Shown here one piece after another: positions 30,091-41,082 of a DNA stretch of 64,000 nucleotides. The position numbers and the translations under genes are program-made. The stretch lies in the NCBI GenBank assembly GCA_003342815.1, contig PTEX01000166.1, forward strand, positions 404,225-468,224, in the 5' to 3' direction. How positions within the stretch are numbered: position 1 is the first letter of the stretch; each line of letters starts with the position of its first letter. This DNA is from Eudromia elegans (lineage: Eukaryota > Chordata > Aves > Tinamiformes > Tinamidae). A model generated the notes under the pieces. That model saw only the letters and a list, made by a program, of their open reading frames with translations. It was not told where the DNA came from and did no database searches.

Positions 30091-30714
30091 TCATTCATTT
30101 CAGCCATTCTCAAAAATCTTCCATTATCACAAACAGAAAAGTAAAATTAAAAAAAAANTCCCGTTAAATAAACTTCTCTGAATAAAAGAAAAAAAAATCG
30201 CTTTCTAAGAAAAGAATATATTAAATCTCTCTTTTTTTTTTAAAAAAAAAAAAGGATGAAATCCATAATTTGAATAGCTCATTGGAATGACATAATACTT
30301 TGAAAAACTGCATGCCTAGATTTTTTCTCCAGTTCTGCTCACTACGCTCAGCCTGTTACTGTTCATTTTCTTTCAGATGGCCTTTTCTATATTGCCCTGG
30401 CATTGAAATAGGGCCCATAAGTGTGACCACAGTGCAGGACAAATAACTGCTTTAAGGATGGCACAGGTAGTTCATGTCCCAAGTGTCATCCCTTGCTGAA
30501 GAGAACATTTTTAAGAAAGGAGAAAGAAGAAATGAATTTTGGAGAGGATTGATTAAGAATCTGATACTGTAACTCTCGACCCTGTCTTTGGATATGATCC
30601 AAAGAAAGTGTCAAGATGCTCTAAAGCAGTGAACATCTAAAGTCAGGCTAACATACAGCTTTGTATGAAGAATGCATAAAGCACACTCATGAACTCAAAT
30701 CTGTGTTTCTCTCT

Positions 30715-31346
30715 GCAGAGAGGGACCTGGGCGTCATGGTGGATGACAAGTTGACCATGAGGCAGCAGTGTGCNNNNNNNNNNNNNNNNNNNNNNNNNNN
30801 NNNNNNNNNNNNNNNNNNNNNNNNNNNNNNNNNNNNNNNNNNNNNNNNNNNNNNNNNNNNNNNNNNNNNNNNNNNNNNNNNNNNNNNNNNNNNNNNNNNN
30901 NNNNNNNNNNNNNNNNNNNNNNNNNNNNNNNNNNNNNNNNNNNNNNNNNNNNNNNNNNNNNNNNNNNNNNNNNNNNNNNNNNNNNNNNNNNNNNNNNNNN
31001 NNNNNNNNNNNNNNNNNNNNNNNNNNNNNNNNNNNNNNNNNNNNNNNNNNNNNNNNNNNNNNNNNNNNNNNNNNNNNNNNNNNNNNNNNNNNNNNNNNNN
31101 NNNNNNNNNNNNNNNNNNNNNNNNNNNNNNNNNNNNNNNNNNNNNNNNNNNNNNNNNNNNNNNNNNNNNNNNNNNNNNNNNNNNNNNNNNNNNNNNNNNN
31201 NNNNNNNNNNNNNNNNNNNNNNNNNNNNNNNNNNNNNNNNNNNNNNNNNNNNNNNNNNNNNNNTGCTCTAGGGGACCCTGCGTGTGCAGGGGGGTTGGAC
31301 TAGATGACCTCTAGAGGTCCCTTCCAACCCTAGGCGTTCTATGATT
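30715..31346 (+). mobile_element. CR1 LINE with assembly gap
   Basis: The left part encodes the CR1 reverse transcriptase end ([18 protein letters not shown]). A 490-base gap follows, then the standard 3' end with GGTTGGACTAGATGACCTC and TTCTATGATT. Over 58 shared bases it differs from the copy at 40740 at two positions, so both belong to one fairly young subfamily. The gap is probably a failure to assemble this repeat. Confidence 0.95.
30774..31263. other. Assembly gap, 490 N
   Basis: It lies inside a CR1 element, so missing bases are probably CR1. Confidence 0.99.
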
Positions 31347-31642
31347 GAATATGTTTCATATTCACTCAAAAGTAATATCTTCCAAGCTAACCTAATTCTA
31401 ATCTATAATATTCTAAAATATCATCATCTAGTACTCTCTAAATACTTAAGCTATACTTACTTGAATAAATTCTAGATTATCATGGAAATTGATCCACTGA
31501 CTCTGATATCTTTGACTTGCTATGTATCGTACTTTACACATATAGCTCTACACATTAACACATCTAACTAATTTCAGCATGTGACAATCAACTAAAATAT
31601 TTTATCTTCTTACTTACTTAAGATTGGTATTAATTTTTTTTT

Positions 31643-31683
31643 NNTNAANNAAANNNCNNNTTNNTNAAAAAAAAAAAAAANGN
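31643..31683. other. Ambiguous N-rich A/T patch
   Basis: Many single Ns alternate with A and T between a T run and an A run, which looks like poor base calls across a homopolymer. It lies 48 bases past the w9 donor. Confidence 0.95.
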
Positions 31684-31730
31684 ATGCATTAAAAAGCATT
31701 TTATATTCTGAAAACAAGCATGTTCCTTAC

Positions 31731-31922
31731 CCTTACAAATAGGCCTTTCATTTGAACTCCAGGTTCCATTAGGCCTGCACTGTATGAGTCTTTGGCCCAA
31801 TAAATAATATCCAGGACTGCAACTGAGCATGACTTGAGCTCCATACTCATTCAGTGACCCAGAAATCAGCCTCCAGACAACATGCTCTGTGAGTAGAGTC
31901 TCTATGCTGGGACAGGTTACAG
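31731..31922 (-). CDS. CSMD1: CSMD1 exon w9: sushi16
   Basis: This 192-bp exon encodes 63 residues of one sushi module: TCPSIETLL, WRLISGSLNEYG, LSCSPGYYLLG, IQCRPNGTW and PICK. The first loop is longer than in the neighbours and has an extra Trp (VVWRL). One sequon (NGT). Compared with remembered human CSMD1 it is the most changed module here and appears one residue shorter near SSNERP. Acceptor CACAG; donor G|GTAAGG. A degenerate N-rich patch (31643-31683) lies just past the donor. Confidence 0.94.
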
Positions 31923-34900
31923 CTGTGAAGAAAGGACAGGCAATTCTGAGCACTCTAACCTTACATTTCTTCACAAAAAATACACGTTGGAGAAGTCTTG
32001 TAATATAAAAGTAAGCATACTACAAGCATTTAAGAAATACAATTTCCAGTAAAAATAATTAACAATATACTTTTAATATTAAGAATTGAGGAGAGGTTTG
32101 TAGTACATTTTAATTCAGAGAGCTGCAGTGCAACAATACTCTCTCCAATGTGATTCATTTAAATATCTTAGACTATAGTGGATATGCCTTGAAAAATAAA
32201 TAATGCTGTGCACTTTGTGTGATTGCTCAATATTTCTAGGGCTTCTGCCCTCTGATAAATTAATGTAAAAGGTATTTCACACAATGCTCTGTTTTTCTCT
32301 CCATTTAACAAAAGCTCTAGCAAGTTTCAGATGTCACAGAAATTGTTAACACACATTCCTTACTAATAAATGTAAAATTGTATGATGTAGGCATTCTAGA
32401 AAATTAATACATTTCATTTTAGGATACTACCCATTAAAAATAAAGGTAACATTCAGGAATAATTTATAGAGATTTCAGTTCTGTGGTATTTCAGTTTTTT
32501 AGCAGAATGCAGTTAGTGCAAGTAATAAGAAATTTAATTTAGGTTTTTCATACTACTTACTATAATTGTGATTTTTTTGATCACGTGTAACACTTTTACA
32601 TTTTTTTTCCAGATTTTAAGTGATGCTCTACTATTCAAGAAACTTAAACTGCTTACCATATTTAAGTTATTTCTATACTAATGTGTCTGTATCTCTATAA
32701 GTAGAAACATAATACTTTCATGAAAATATTTTAATTAAAAATAGCCATATTTAGATTCTTGTCATTCAGAACTTATGCTCTATAGAAATATTCTGAATAG
32801 TCCAAAGAATATATTAGTACAGACCACTATGCCACTTGGGAAAAGAAATACTTTTCTTAAAGAAAAAAAAAAATNAAAAGTAAAGAAAAAAAAATATTTT
32901 CTTGTCTATTTGTTTGATTTTTGTAATATACTACTTTAAAAAGTAATAACATTTCTAAAGATCTGATACGTTTAGGAGTAAAGGTCTCTGAGCTTTTCTA
33001 CACCACAGTCAGGTTATGTTATTATGTGTAAAACAGAAGGAATAGGAGGGGAAGGACTCTTATGCTTACAAAAATTAGTTACTGAACTCTAGACTTAGTT
33101 TTCATTGTCTGAGAGGTAAGATAATTTTATCATGAGTATGAATATGTAATGAGAGAGACTGGTTCTGGGAATTACAGNAATGTATGGAAAGTAATATCAG
33201 AAACAATCCTGAATAATTTTCATTTTCATCACTTTGCAGAATATTTTTGGTAAATGATAAAAATATTAATCTGCCTTATGATATATATGTGATCAAATGA
33301 CATAATAATATTCTAACTATTTAGAATCAGTTAAAGAACAACTTCGTACCTACTAATTTAATTTAAAATGGTTAATTCATGTTCCATAATAAAAGAATAA
33401 AAATTATTAACTAAAAAAACCTTTAAGAATGTAATAGTTCTTTATTAAATATTATCAAGAACATTAAGGCACTTCCCATAACATCTCAGACAGAAATCAT
33501 ATAGGTCTATCAGAAGATAAGGATTATTCTAAATAAGTATTCAACGTCCTGATAAATTAAACATTTTTACCACTTTTTCCNTTGAAGTAATACTTTTTGA
33601 GAAATATGGTTCTTTTAAAGATGAAAGGAAACTTCTTATTTAGCCTAATAGTCACTAATGAAAACTGTCGTCTCAACCAGAGATGATATCTTATATCACT
33701 TGCAGATAAGAAGCTCAATATTGTTAGTATTTAGTTTATTTCCTCTTTANCTATACATATGCTTTCTATCTTTTTGCAAGCACATTTTACAAACAAGATC
33801 AGATTTCAGTATATGGAAGTATAATTTCTACTTGCAGAAGTTAATGTTTGAATACAGAATATACTTCAGTTTCTGACTGTGTGTTGATGTAATCAACTAA
33901 TAATATTATTTTTAAAAAATTAAGGTTTTAATTTTACACATAATGATTCTNTTTTATTATTTTCCCTGTCCTTCAAGAGACAAATATAGACTGTTAAGAG
34001 ATGCTTGATTTACTGCACATGGTTTAAGACTGAGTGAATCAATTTGGCCCTCAGAGTGTGTCTCCTGTAAATTATAGGCTGGAAACTATAGTTATTTCTT
34101 ACTTGCATAGAACAAAAATAGATTATTTAAACTTTCTGCAGATACAAATATGTGCTTTCTTTCCCCTAAGTCCATATTATACAGAAATGTTGTAATAACA
34201 CTGTGTGGCATAAAGTATAGATCAGTAAACATAATTAAGATCTGAAATCATATTTAGTTTCATTTTAATGACAGTCTCCGTGTACTAATAATTTGAACAG
34301 ACTCAAAAGCAGGGCACTCATCCAGAGAAATAATTACTGTAAAAATGTTGAAAAATTAGGTTGTTCTATCAGTACAAAAATATATTTGCCACTCAAGACT
34401 CATTACTACATGAAAAAGAAAAAATAAAGGCAAGCAAAGCTTTGAACAATTAAACCAACAAGAATTTGTGCAGTTATGGGCAGAGGTCTTAGGTTTAACT
34501 CTTCATAAAGATTAATGCTTTGTACTTTTCTTTTTACTTCTTTTCTGGTCAATAAATACACTTAGCTATTGATATTGTCAATAGTATAGTGCACCAGAAA
34601 ACCACCTCTTCTTTTTTACTGAGATAGCCTTATGTCTATAAGGTTTTGCTGGCTTTTGTTTATTATTACGTAGATTAAAATAACAGTAATATCCCTTGCT
34701 ATTCCAGCAGCATCTTAAATGTCAGGTATCATTTCTGTGACTCAATACAATTGCTGTTTCAAAGCAAAAAAAAAAGGACAAATGCAATGTGTTGATAAAA
34801 ATGATCTTGAATCTAGGAATTAGTTACTATTTGCAAGTGCAACAGCATCTGATACTTGATTTTCATTCTTCAGCTATTATTTAAATATCACTAAGAAATG

Positions 34901-36601
34901 GAAAAGGCATTTTTGTCTTACTTTCATGTCAATTTATAATGTAATTAATTATGATTATATTGTTCAAATATACCATTTGGACTATATTCAATATTAGATT
35001 AACAACACAAAATTGAGGTCAAAGCAGTATATTATGAAAAACAAATAAAAGTAGTGCAGTTTAATGTCATAAGAATTAGTAAAGTAAGACACTAGAAAAC
35101 CAAACAATCCTATCCACCAATTTTATGCTCTTGTATAAGAATAAGGATAACAAAGGACCATTTCAACAAGTTGATTTGTTCAATGTTCTAGTAGAAAAGA
35201 ATTCAATACAAAATAATCATATACTGATGTTCACCACGTTTAAATCAGAAAGGTTTTCAAATCCCAGAGCAGATAAGCAAAAAGGTCAAAGAGTATTGTC
35301 TCAGTCTGTCGATTCAGTCAGTTATGTCAAGTCAATCTGTTACCAGTCTAATGTATCCAAACTCAGTCTAAAATATTAGAAATGATTTACTATATTTCAA
35401 TTAACAGACACAAACTACTGTGTTACTTTGTTCCAAAAACAAAAAAAAAAAGTACTGATGTTAGGACTTAAAAAATGTCTGCAAAAAAAATTGTTGCATA
35501 GGCCTTGTGAATGTCCTAGCTAATATAAAATACCACAAATTATAGATCTAGGAGCAGTGAGTGATGATGCATTCTCTNCTTACATTAACAATTTTTTTTA
35601 TATATACTTATAACATAACTGNTGCTTTAGTTCAGAACTACTACATGAAACAACATAGCACAAATAGATCTGTAGAAAGTAAAATTACTACAAAATCTTC
35701 TAAATTATCTAATTATTTTCTAATTAATTTCTAGAAAATCATGTAAGAAAGAAATTATTGATAGAGTTCAGCCACACTATTGCTTTCAGAAATATCTACA
35801 GTAAGATCTACAATTTGCAGATTATGAAATGGGGNAATTTAGACATAAAGTACTCTGAAATTCTTAGTACTACAGAAACTACCATAAAGGAAGACATCTG
35901 GTTTAATCTGAATCAGTATCTCAGAAACTAACTGAAAAGTCAATAAAGTTATATATTTGCAGAATACATCCCAAGTAATTAAAATTTTAGAAAAATTAAT
36001 TAGTGGCAAATTCAATTTCATAGGTCATGCACCTACTTAGTTCCATGCAAGAGTAGGGGCTAAGAAGGTATATATTTTACTTTTAGTAAAAAAGTATATT
36101 GATACAAGCATCAATAAACATAGAGTATAACCTAAATGCATACAGCTTATATGAACACACATAAATATAGTCTAATATTATATACATTCCCATCTTTACA
36201 CAAATTACGGTATTTAGCTTGTAGGACATATTGACATAATCAGAAAAATATTACTAGTATAGAAAGATGAGCATCAAAAAAACATTACTAGTAAAATATA
36301 TATGAAATTTAAAGATTTTTTCAGATTTTTTGCAGAAGATAAACAATTTATATACATATATTTATATTTATATTTATATTTATATTTATATTTATATTTA
36401 TATTTATATTTATATTTATATTTATATTTATATTTATATATAAAGGCCTCATTTGTGTTAAATTTCCTTCATATTGAATGACTAGGTGTTCTTGAATCTC
36501 CAGCTCAGGGGACAGGCACACATAAAATCTAAACATCATCACTGAAGATTTTCCTGTGAAAGTTCATGGGAAATATGTTTGAGAATTGCATGTCCACTTA
36601 C
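31923..36601 (-). other. Intron w8-w9 (4679 bp)
   Basis: Its one notable element is the 13-copy TTTATA repeat near the w8 donor. The rest is unique AT-rich sequence with no CR1. Confidence 0.85.
36361..36438. repeat. Hexamer microsatellite (TTTATA)13
   Basis: Thirteen perfect or near-perfect copies of TTTATA lie 163 bp downstream of the w8 donor. The purity suggests it is variable in length. Confidence 0.97.
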
Positions 36602-36787
36602 TTTTACAGACAGGTGACCTCCCTTTGTTGCTCCATAATCCATCTTCTTGACACACTGCTGTTGCTCGTTGACTAGATTCTAGCTTGAAGCCCTCATTAC
36701 ATTCATATACCAATCTACTGCCCAAAGTGAATTCATTACCTATAACTGAACCATTCCCAGGGGATTCAGGAACACCACAAGATACAG
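36602..36787 (-). CDS. CSMD1: CSMD1 exon w8: sushi15
   Basis: This 186-bp exon encodes 61 residues of one sushi module: VSCGVPESPGNG, YECNEGFKLE, AVCQEDGLW and SPVCK. One sequon (NGS). The acceptor is preceded by a very long T tract (minus-strand complement of 36791-36812). The exon ends in A, so the codon shared with w9 encodes Thr, and its donor is a perfect GTAAGT. A 13-copy TTTATA repeat lies 163 bp into the next intron. Confidence 0.95.
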
Positions 36788-38654
36788 CTAAAAAGAAAAA
36801 AAAAAAAAAAAATTTTTTAAAGTTACTTTCTCATGTTAAATATTGCCCCATCATTGAAATAATAAACACAAAACTAATTTTGACATATCTCAGTTGTAGA
36901 AGTGCAATGAATTCCTATCATATACACAACACTCAAATAAAAATTAAAATAATAAAAAGTACGCTGCAGTGCATCTAAACATTTTATGAACCATTCTTTT
37001 GTTAAATTCAACCAGTGGAGAGATGGAAACTCCGCCATAGACCCATAGACTAAGTAACAAAAGATTCATAGGGNTTTTTTTTTTTTTTTTAGGAAAATAA
37101 AGACAATCTAAAATGATTGAGTCCAACAAGAAAAGAATTAGAAGCTTATAAAATACTTTCCAATACTCTGCTTCCATTTTCTCTGGATTTCTTTCATTCT
37201 CCATCTACTATTAGAGAATTTAACACTTGTTTGACAAGGAGGCATACTTTACTAAATCACTTCAAAATGCAAAATTATGTGAATTCAGCTTCTAGTGATT
37301 TTCCATACCACACTGGAAATCAGCTTTACTTTAAAGAGGTGCATCTTTGCCCTGTGAATCTAATTTCTCCAAAACAGATATTAGATATTATGTCTCTTTA
37401 AAAATTGTTTTGGGTTCCATATTACTATATTTTTTTTGTTGCTCCTTCAAAACTGTTCCTCAGATAAGCATTTATTTTTTGAAATTCATAACATTTAATT
37501 TCTTTTTCTCTTTGTTTTTTATGCTACACTTTGTTTAAAATGGCTCTTTAGCTACAAAGATTAACTTTAGATGCTTTTGCAAGTTATAGCATTATTTTAT
37601 CTGAAAATATTCTATGTAAAACAGCAACTTGGAGCACAGAAGACACCAAAATATTGGAATGAATCTATTTAAAGATTTCATAAGCAATGTGTACACTTAC
37701 AGACTATCTCTATTCTCTCTGGCATCCAGTTTATTAATNTTCAGTGAATACATAGAATAAAGATTAAACAGTTTTAAAGCTTTCATTTCTACATATATAA
37801 CAAAGTAAAAAGGAATTTTTCAAATGAAAATTTATGTTCCATAAATATAAATATAAACATAAATATTACAGTCAAAAAGTCCTATGGGTATTTGTTTCTT
37901 TCCTGGAATTATTCTTTCCTGGAATTTCCAGGAATTATTGTGAAGTATTATTATTACTTATTAAGATCAATTATTACAAAGAAAAAAAAATGACAGAATG
38001 TGTCTGAAATCTGTTAAACACTGGTGAAGTCTAATTTTTGTTAACATCTACCTGGTTCAAAGGAAATGATTAATTTCACAACACATTGTCATGGTAGCAT
38101 AAACACCACTCTGAAAGTTGTTTTCAATATTCCAAAGCTGTCACATTTGATGCATTTAAATTAATACAAAACAGTGTTTTGCATATGTTTATAATGAAGA
38201 GAGGTAGGCAGTAAAATGATAAATGATGAGTTCATTTCAGTTGTTTGTTTCCATTTGGAATTTGCCACATTGCAAATAGAACTAGAAATAAAGAAATATT
38301 GAAAAATAAGATGCTTCCTTTGTAACACATCTTATTGACACTTTTTGCACTCTAATGAGAGCTGTTCTTGTCTTCTCATAACTGAGCACTTCTGCTTCAA
38401 TGGGTAAAGGGNGAGCCTCTTGCCACAACAAACTCACTGAAATGAAATATCATCTTCTGACAGTCAAAACAATATCTCTCCCATTATATATTTAAGTATA
38501 CGGATCCTTCCAGATTCCCAAGTGACTGCTTCCCAAGTTTCCAATCAGATTTCAGGACATCTTCCAATTTTAGGAACTGTTCATCTGCTTCTAAGGTCAA
38601 CGAACAGATGAGATTCATAGGTTCCAGCTGAGAGATGTGCATTTAAAATGTGAA

Positions 38655-38672
38655 TTATATATACATATATAT

Positions 38673-38712
<40 letters not shown>
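38655..38712. repeat. AC/AT compound microsatellite
   Basis: Ten AC units (38673-38692) are flanked on both sides by AT units. Confidence 0.95.
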
Positions 38713-38713
<1 letters not shown>

Positions 38714-39088
38714 AAAAAAACTCGACTTTAATTGGTTCTATTAGCTTGCATAAAGACATACCTCCAAAGATGTAATCAATGCATTCTGAAAAACCTTTTG
38801 CTATCTAGAAGCTGGAATGCTATTTGAATTTGTTTCAATAGTCCATATATGTTACTGGAAATTATTTCTTATCAAAACTAGTAAATAAGTAAAATCTATG
38901 GCAATTCTTTAAAAAGACTATATATACCTATATGTCTTTAAAGAAATCATGTGTTATTCATATATAGTGCATGAAAACTCAATGCATACTCAAAAGAGGT
39001 TGGAGATAGCATTATAGCCAGAAATCATTGAACTGAAAAGTCCTTAAATTTAATGTACATGNCATTTCTCAATTAGAGATATGTTACT

Positions 39089-39163
39089 GGCACCAAATAT
39101 AGGTGCCAGTATATACCTAAAATAGGTATATACTGGCACTAAATATACCTAAGATAGGTATTT
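39089..39163. repeat. Hairpin cluster
   Basis: A perfect 17-bp inverted repeat (39103-39119 with 39123-39139) has a 3-base loop. It is flanked by GGCACC/GGTGCC (39089-39094, 39102-39107) and ATACCT/AGGTAT (39144-39149, 39155-39160) pairs. The motif ACTGGCAC(C/T)AAATATA occurs twice. Confidence 0.92.
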
Positions 39164-39581
39164 AAATACCCTATAAATTACAGAGAAGAGTTGAGATGTC
39201 CCTAAAAGTGAGATTTGCAACAAAAAACATGCTGAGTGGGCTAATGTTGTTGATAACCAAACAGAAACAACGAGAGAGACATATAGCAGAAATTCTACCT
39301 TGAAACTTGGGTATATTAAAAGAAAAAAAAAAGAAATTAAAAACAAGGCTGTGGGTAGTCTAGAGCTGTTGATGGAAATAAGGTTATAAATGGTCATCTA
39401 CCCTATTCCTCGAAAACAAACCAAAAGTAGTCTTAATCAATGTTCATCTGATATGTTCCTGAAAAATTTCCAGTGATGAAAATTCCATATTGTCTGCAGG
39501 CTATATATTCCAGTGCTTCACTCTCCCCATTTAGGGAAAAGCAAAACAAGCTTAAAAAGGCCAACAAGTAAAAGGGAAGAA

Positions 39582-39599
39582 AAATAAATAAATAAATAA
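39582..39599. repeat. AAAT-type repeat
   Basis: About four AAAT units in an otherwise unique stretch. Confidence 0.85.
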
Positions 39600-39897
39600 G
39601 TTCTGTAATGCAAAATGTTGTTAACTGTAGAATGTTTGAAGATATCTTTTTTTATTAAATTGTGTAGTATGGAAGATGCATTTTTCATTAGGTTCTTATT
39701 TAATTGCATTAACCTAGCTTTTAATCTCACCTTTTTGGACTGGACAAATTTAGCATGAGTCAACATGCACTTGGATAAACTCATGCTGTCAATGTGACTC
39801 TATCCATACAATAATTACAGTGCTGTATCTTCACTTTGTAAAACATATTTTGCAATGAAATTATAGAAGTATATTCAAGGAAAAAACAGTATCTTAC

Positions 39898-40086
39898 CCT
39901 GGCAGATTGGCACTGGAGAATCCCACTGATACATGCCATTTTGGTGACGTCTACATGTTGCATTGCTGTCACCAATCATTCTATATCCAGGTTTGCAGTA
40001 ATAATGGACTTTATTTCCAGGTCGACCACTTGTTTTATTTACAATTCCACCATTCCTCAANATGGAGTTTAAACTGCAGTAGGGAG
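39898..40086 (-). CDS. CSMD1: CSMD1 exon w7: sushi14
   Basis: This 189-bp exon encodes 62 residues forming one complete sushi (CCP) module: PYCS, YYCKPGYRMIG, ATCRR and WDSPVPICQ give the four Cys and the Trp. It opens the uninterrupted run of sushi modules after CUB14. Sequons NKT and NAT. One base is N (40061), leaving one residue near the start undefined (human has Leu-Lys-Asn nearby). Phase 1 both ends; acceptor ATATAG, donor G|GTAAGA. Confidence 0.95.
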
Positions 40087-40599
40087 CTATATGTCAAAAA
40101 AGGACCATAGTATTAGAAACACATAGAAGTTATTAAATTCATGTTTGCACTATTTATGACATGTGACATTATTACCTTCTGTGCAGTTAAAAATTACAAC
40201 AGAATCCTTCACATTTCTATTGAAATTCTCAGTGAAGANTCAGATTTGTTAGGTAGAAGTATCATAAGGTTCAGAAACATAGTTTAAATTGCTAAAGTAT
40301 TTGATGTTATTTTATATGAGGGAGCCACAACCATAAAACACTTGTTCAGTGTCAGATAATACCAATTTATTAAATTAATTATCTAAAATTTTCTTAACTA
40401 TAAAACTTTTATTTGAGGTAAATAAATAAATAAAATAGATAAATAAAATAGATTTCAATGTTCAGTATTAAAAAAAAAATCCAAACTTTTACAATGGATA
40501 GGTCAAAATTTTTTTTCCCAACATTTTCCAAATGATTTTCATTTTTTTTTCCAAATAATACATTAAAACAGATTCCCATATTTGTGATCATCTGATGAA

Positions 40600-41082
40600 A
40601 GGGACCTGGACAGACTGGACAACTGAGTGAGGAGAAACCTCATGAAGTTCAACAAGGGCAAGTGTAGGGTCCTGCACCTGGGAAGGAATAACCCTAGATA
40701 TGCCTACAGGGTGGGGACCGACCTCCTGGAGAGCAGCCCCGCAGAGAGGGACCTGGGTGTCATAGTGGATGACAAGTTGACCATGAGGCAGCAGTGTGCC
40801 CTCGTGGCCAAGGCCAATGGGATCCTGGCGTGCATTAAGCAGAGCGTCTCTAGTAGGTAAAGGGAAGTGATTCTGCCCCTCTACTCAGCCNTGGTGTACT
40901 CCTCCTGTGTGCAGTTGTGGGCTCCCCAGTGCAAGAGGGATGTGGAGCTGCTGGAGAGAGTNCAGCGCAGAGCTAGAAAGACGATTAAGGCCCAGTAACA
41001 TCTGCCCTACGAGCAAAGGCTGAGAGAGCTGGGCCTGGAGAAGAGTTCAGCCTGGAGAAGGGAAGGCTGAGAGGGGACGCAT
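40600..41082 (+). mobile_element. CR1 LINE, coding piece lacking the 3' end
   Basis: It encodes the end of the CR1 ORF2 protein: [48 protein letters not shown], then a stop at 40858, followed in frame by REVILPLYS-like and LWAPQCKRDVELLERV-like residues and another stop. It ends near GAGGGGACGC, without the 3' UTR and tail that CR1 copies normally keep. Confidence 0.95.

Larger units (their letters stand above)
36788..39897 (-). other. Intron w7-w8 (3110 bp)
   Basis: It holds a strong hairpin cluster (39089-39163), an AC/AT microsatellite (38655-38712), an AAAT run (39582-39599), a T16 run (37075-37090) and a T-rich acceptor tract for w8. Confidence 0.85.

Noticed and set aside
30661-31314. 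Very long open frames on the plus strand
   Set aside because: They are open only because they cross 490 Ns; the readable part is CR1 ORF2.
36348-36542. Open frame rich in Asn-Ile
   Set aside because: It is the translation of the TTTATA microsatellite.
39907-40110. Plus-strand open frame over exon w7
   Set aside because: Antisense shadow of the sushi14 exon. The same holds for plus-strand frames over w4 (53318-53626) and w14 (8154-8381).
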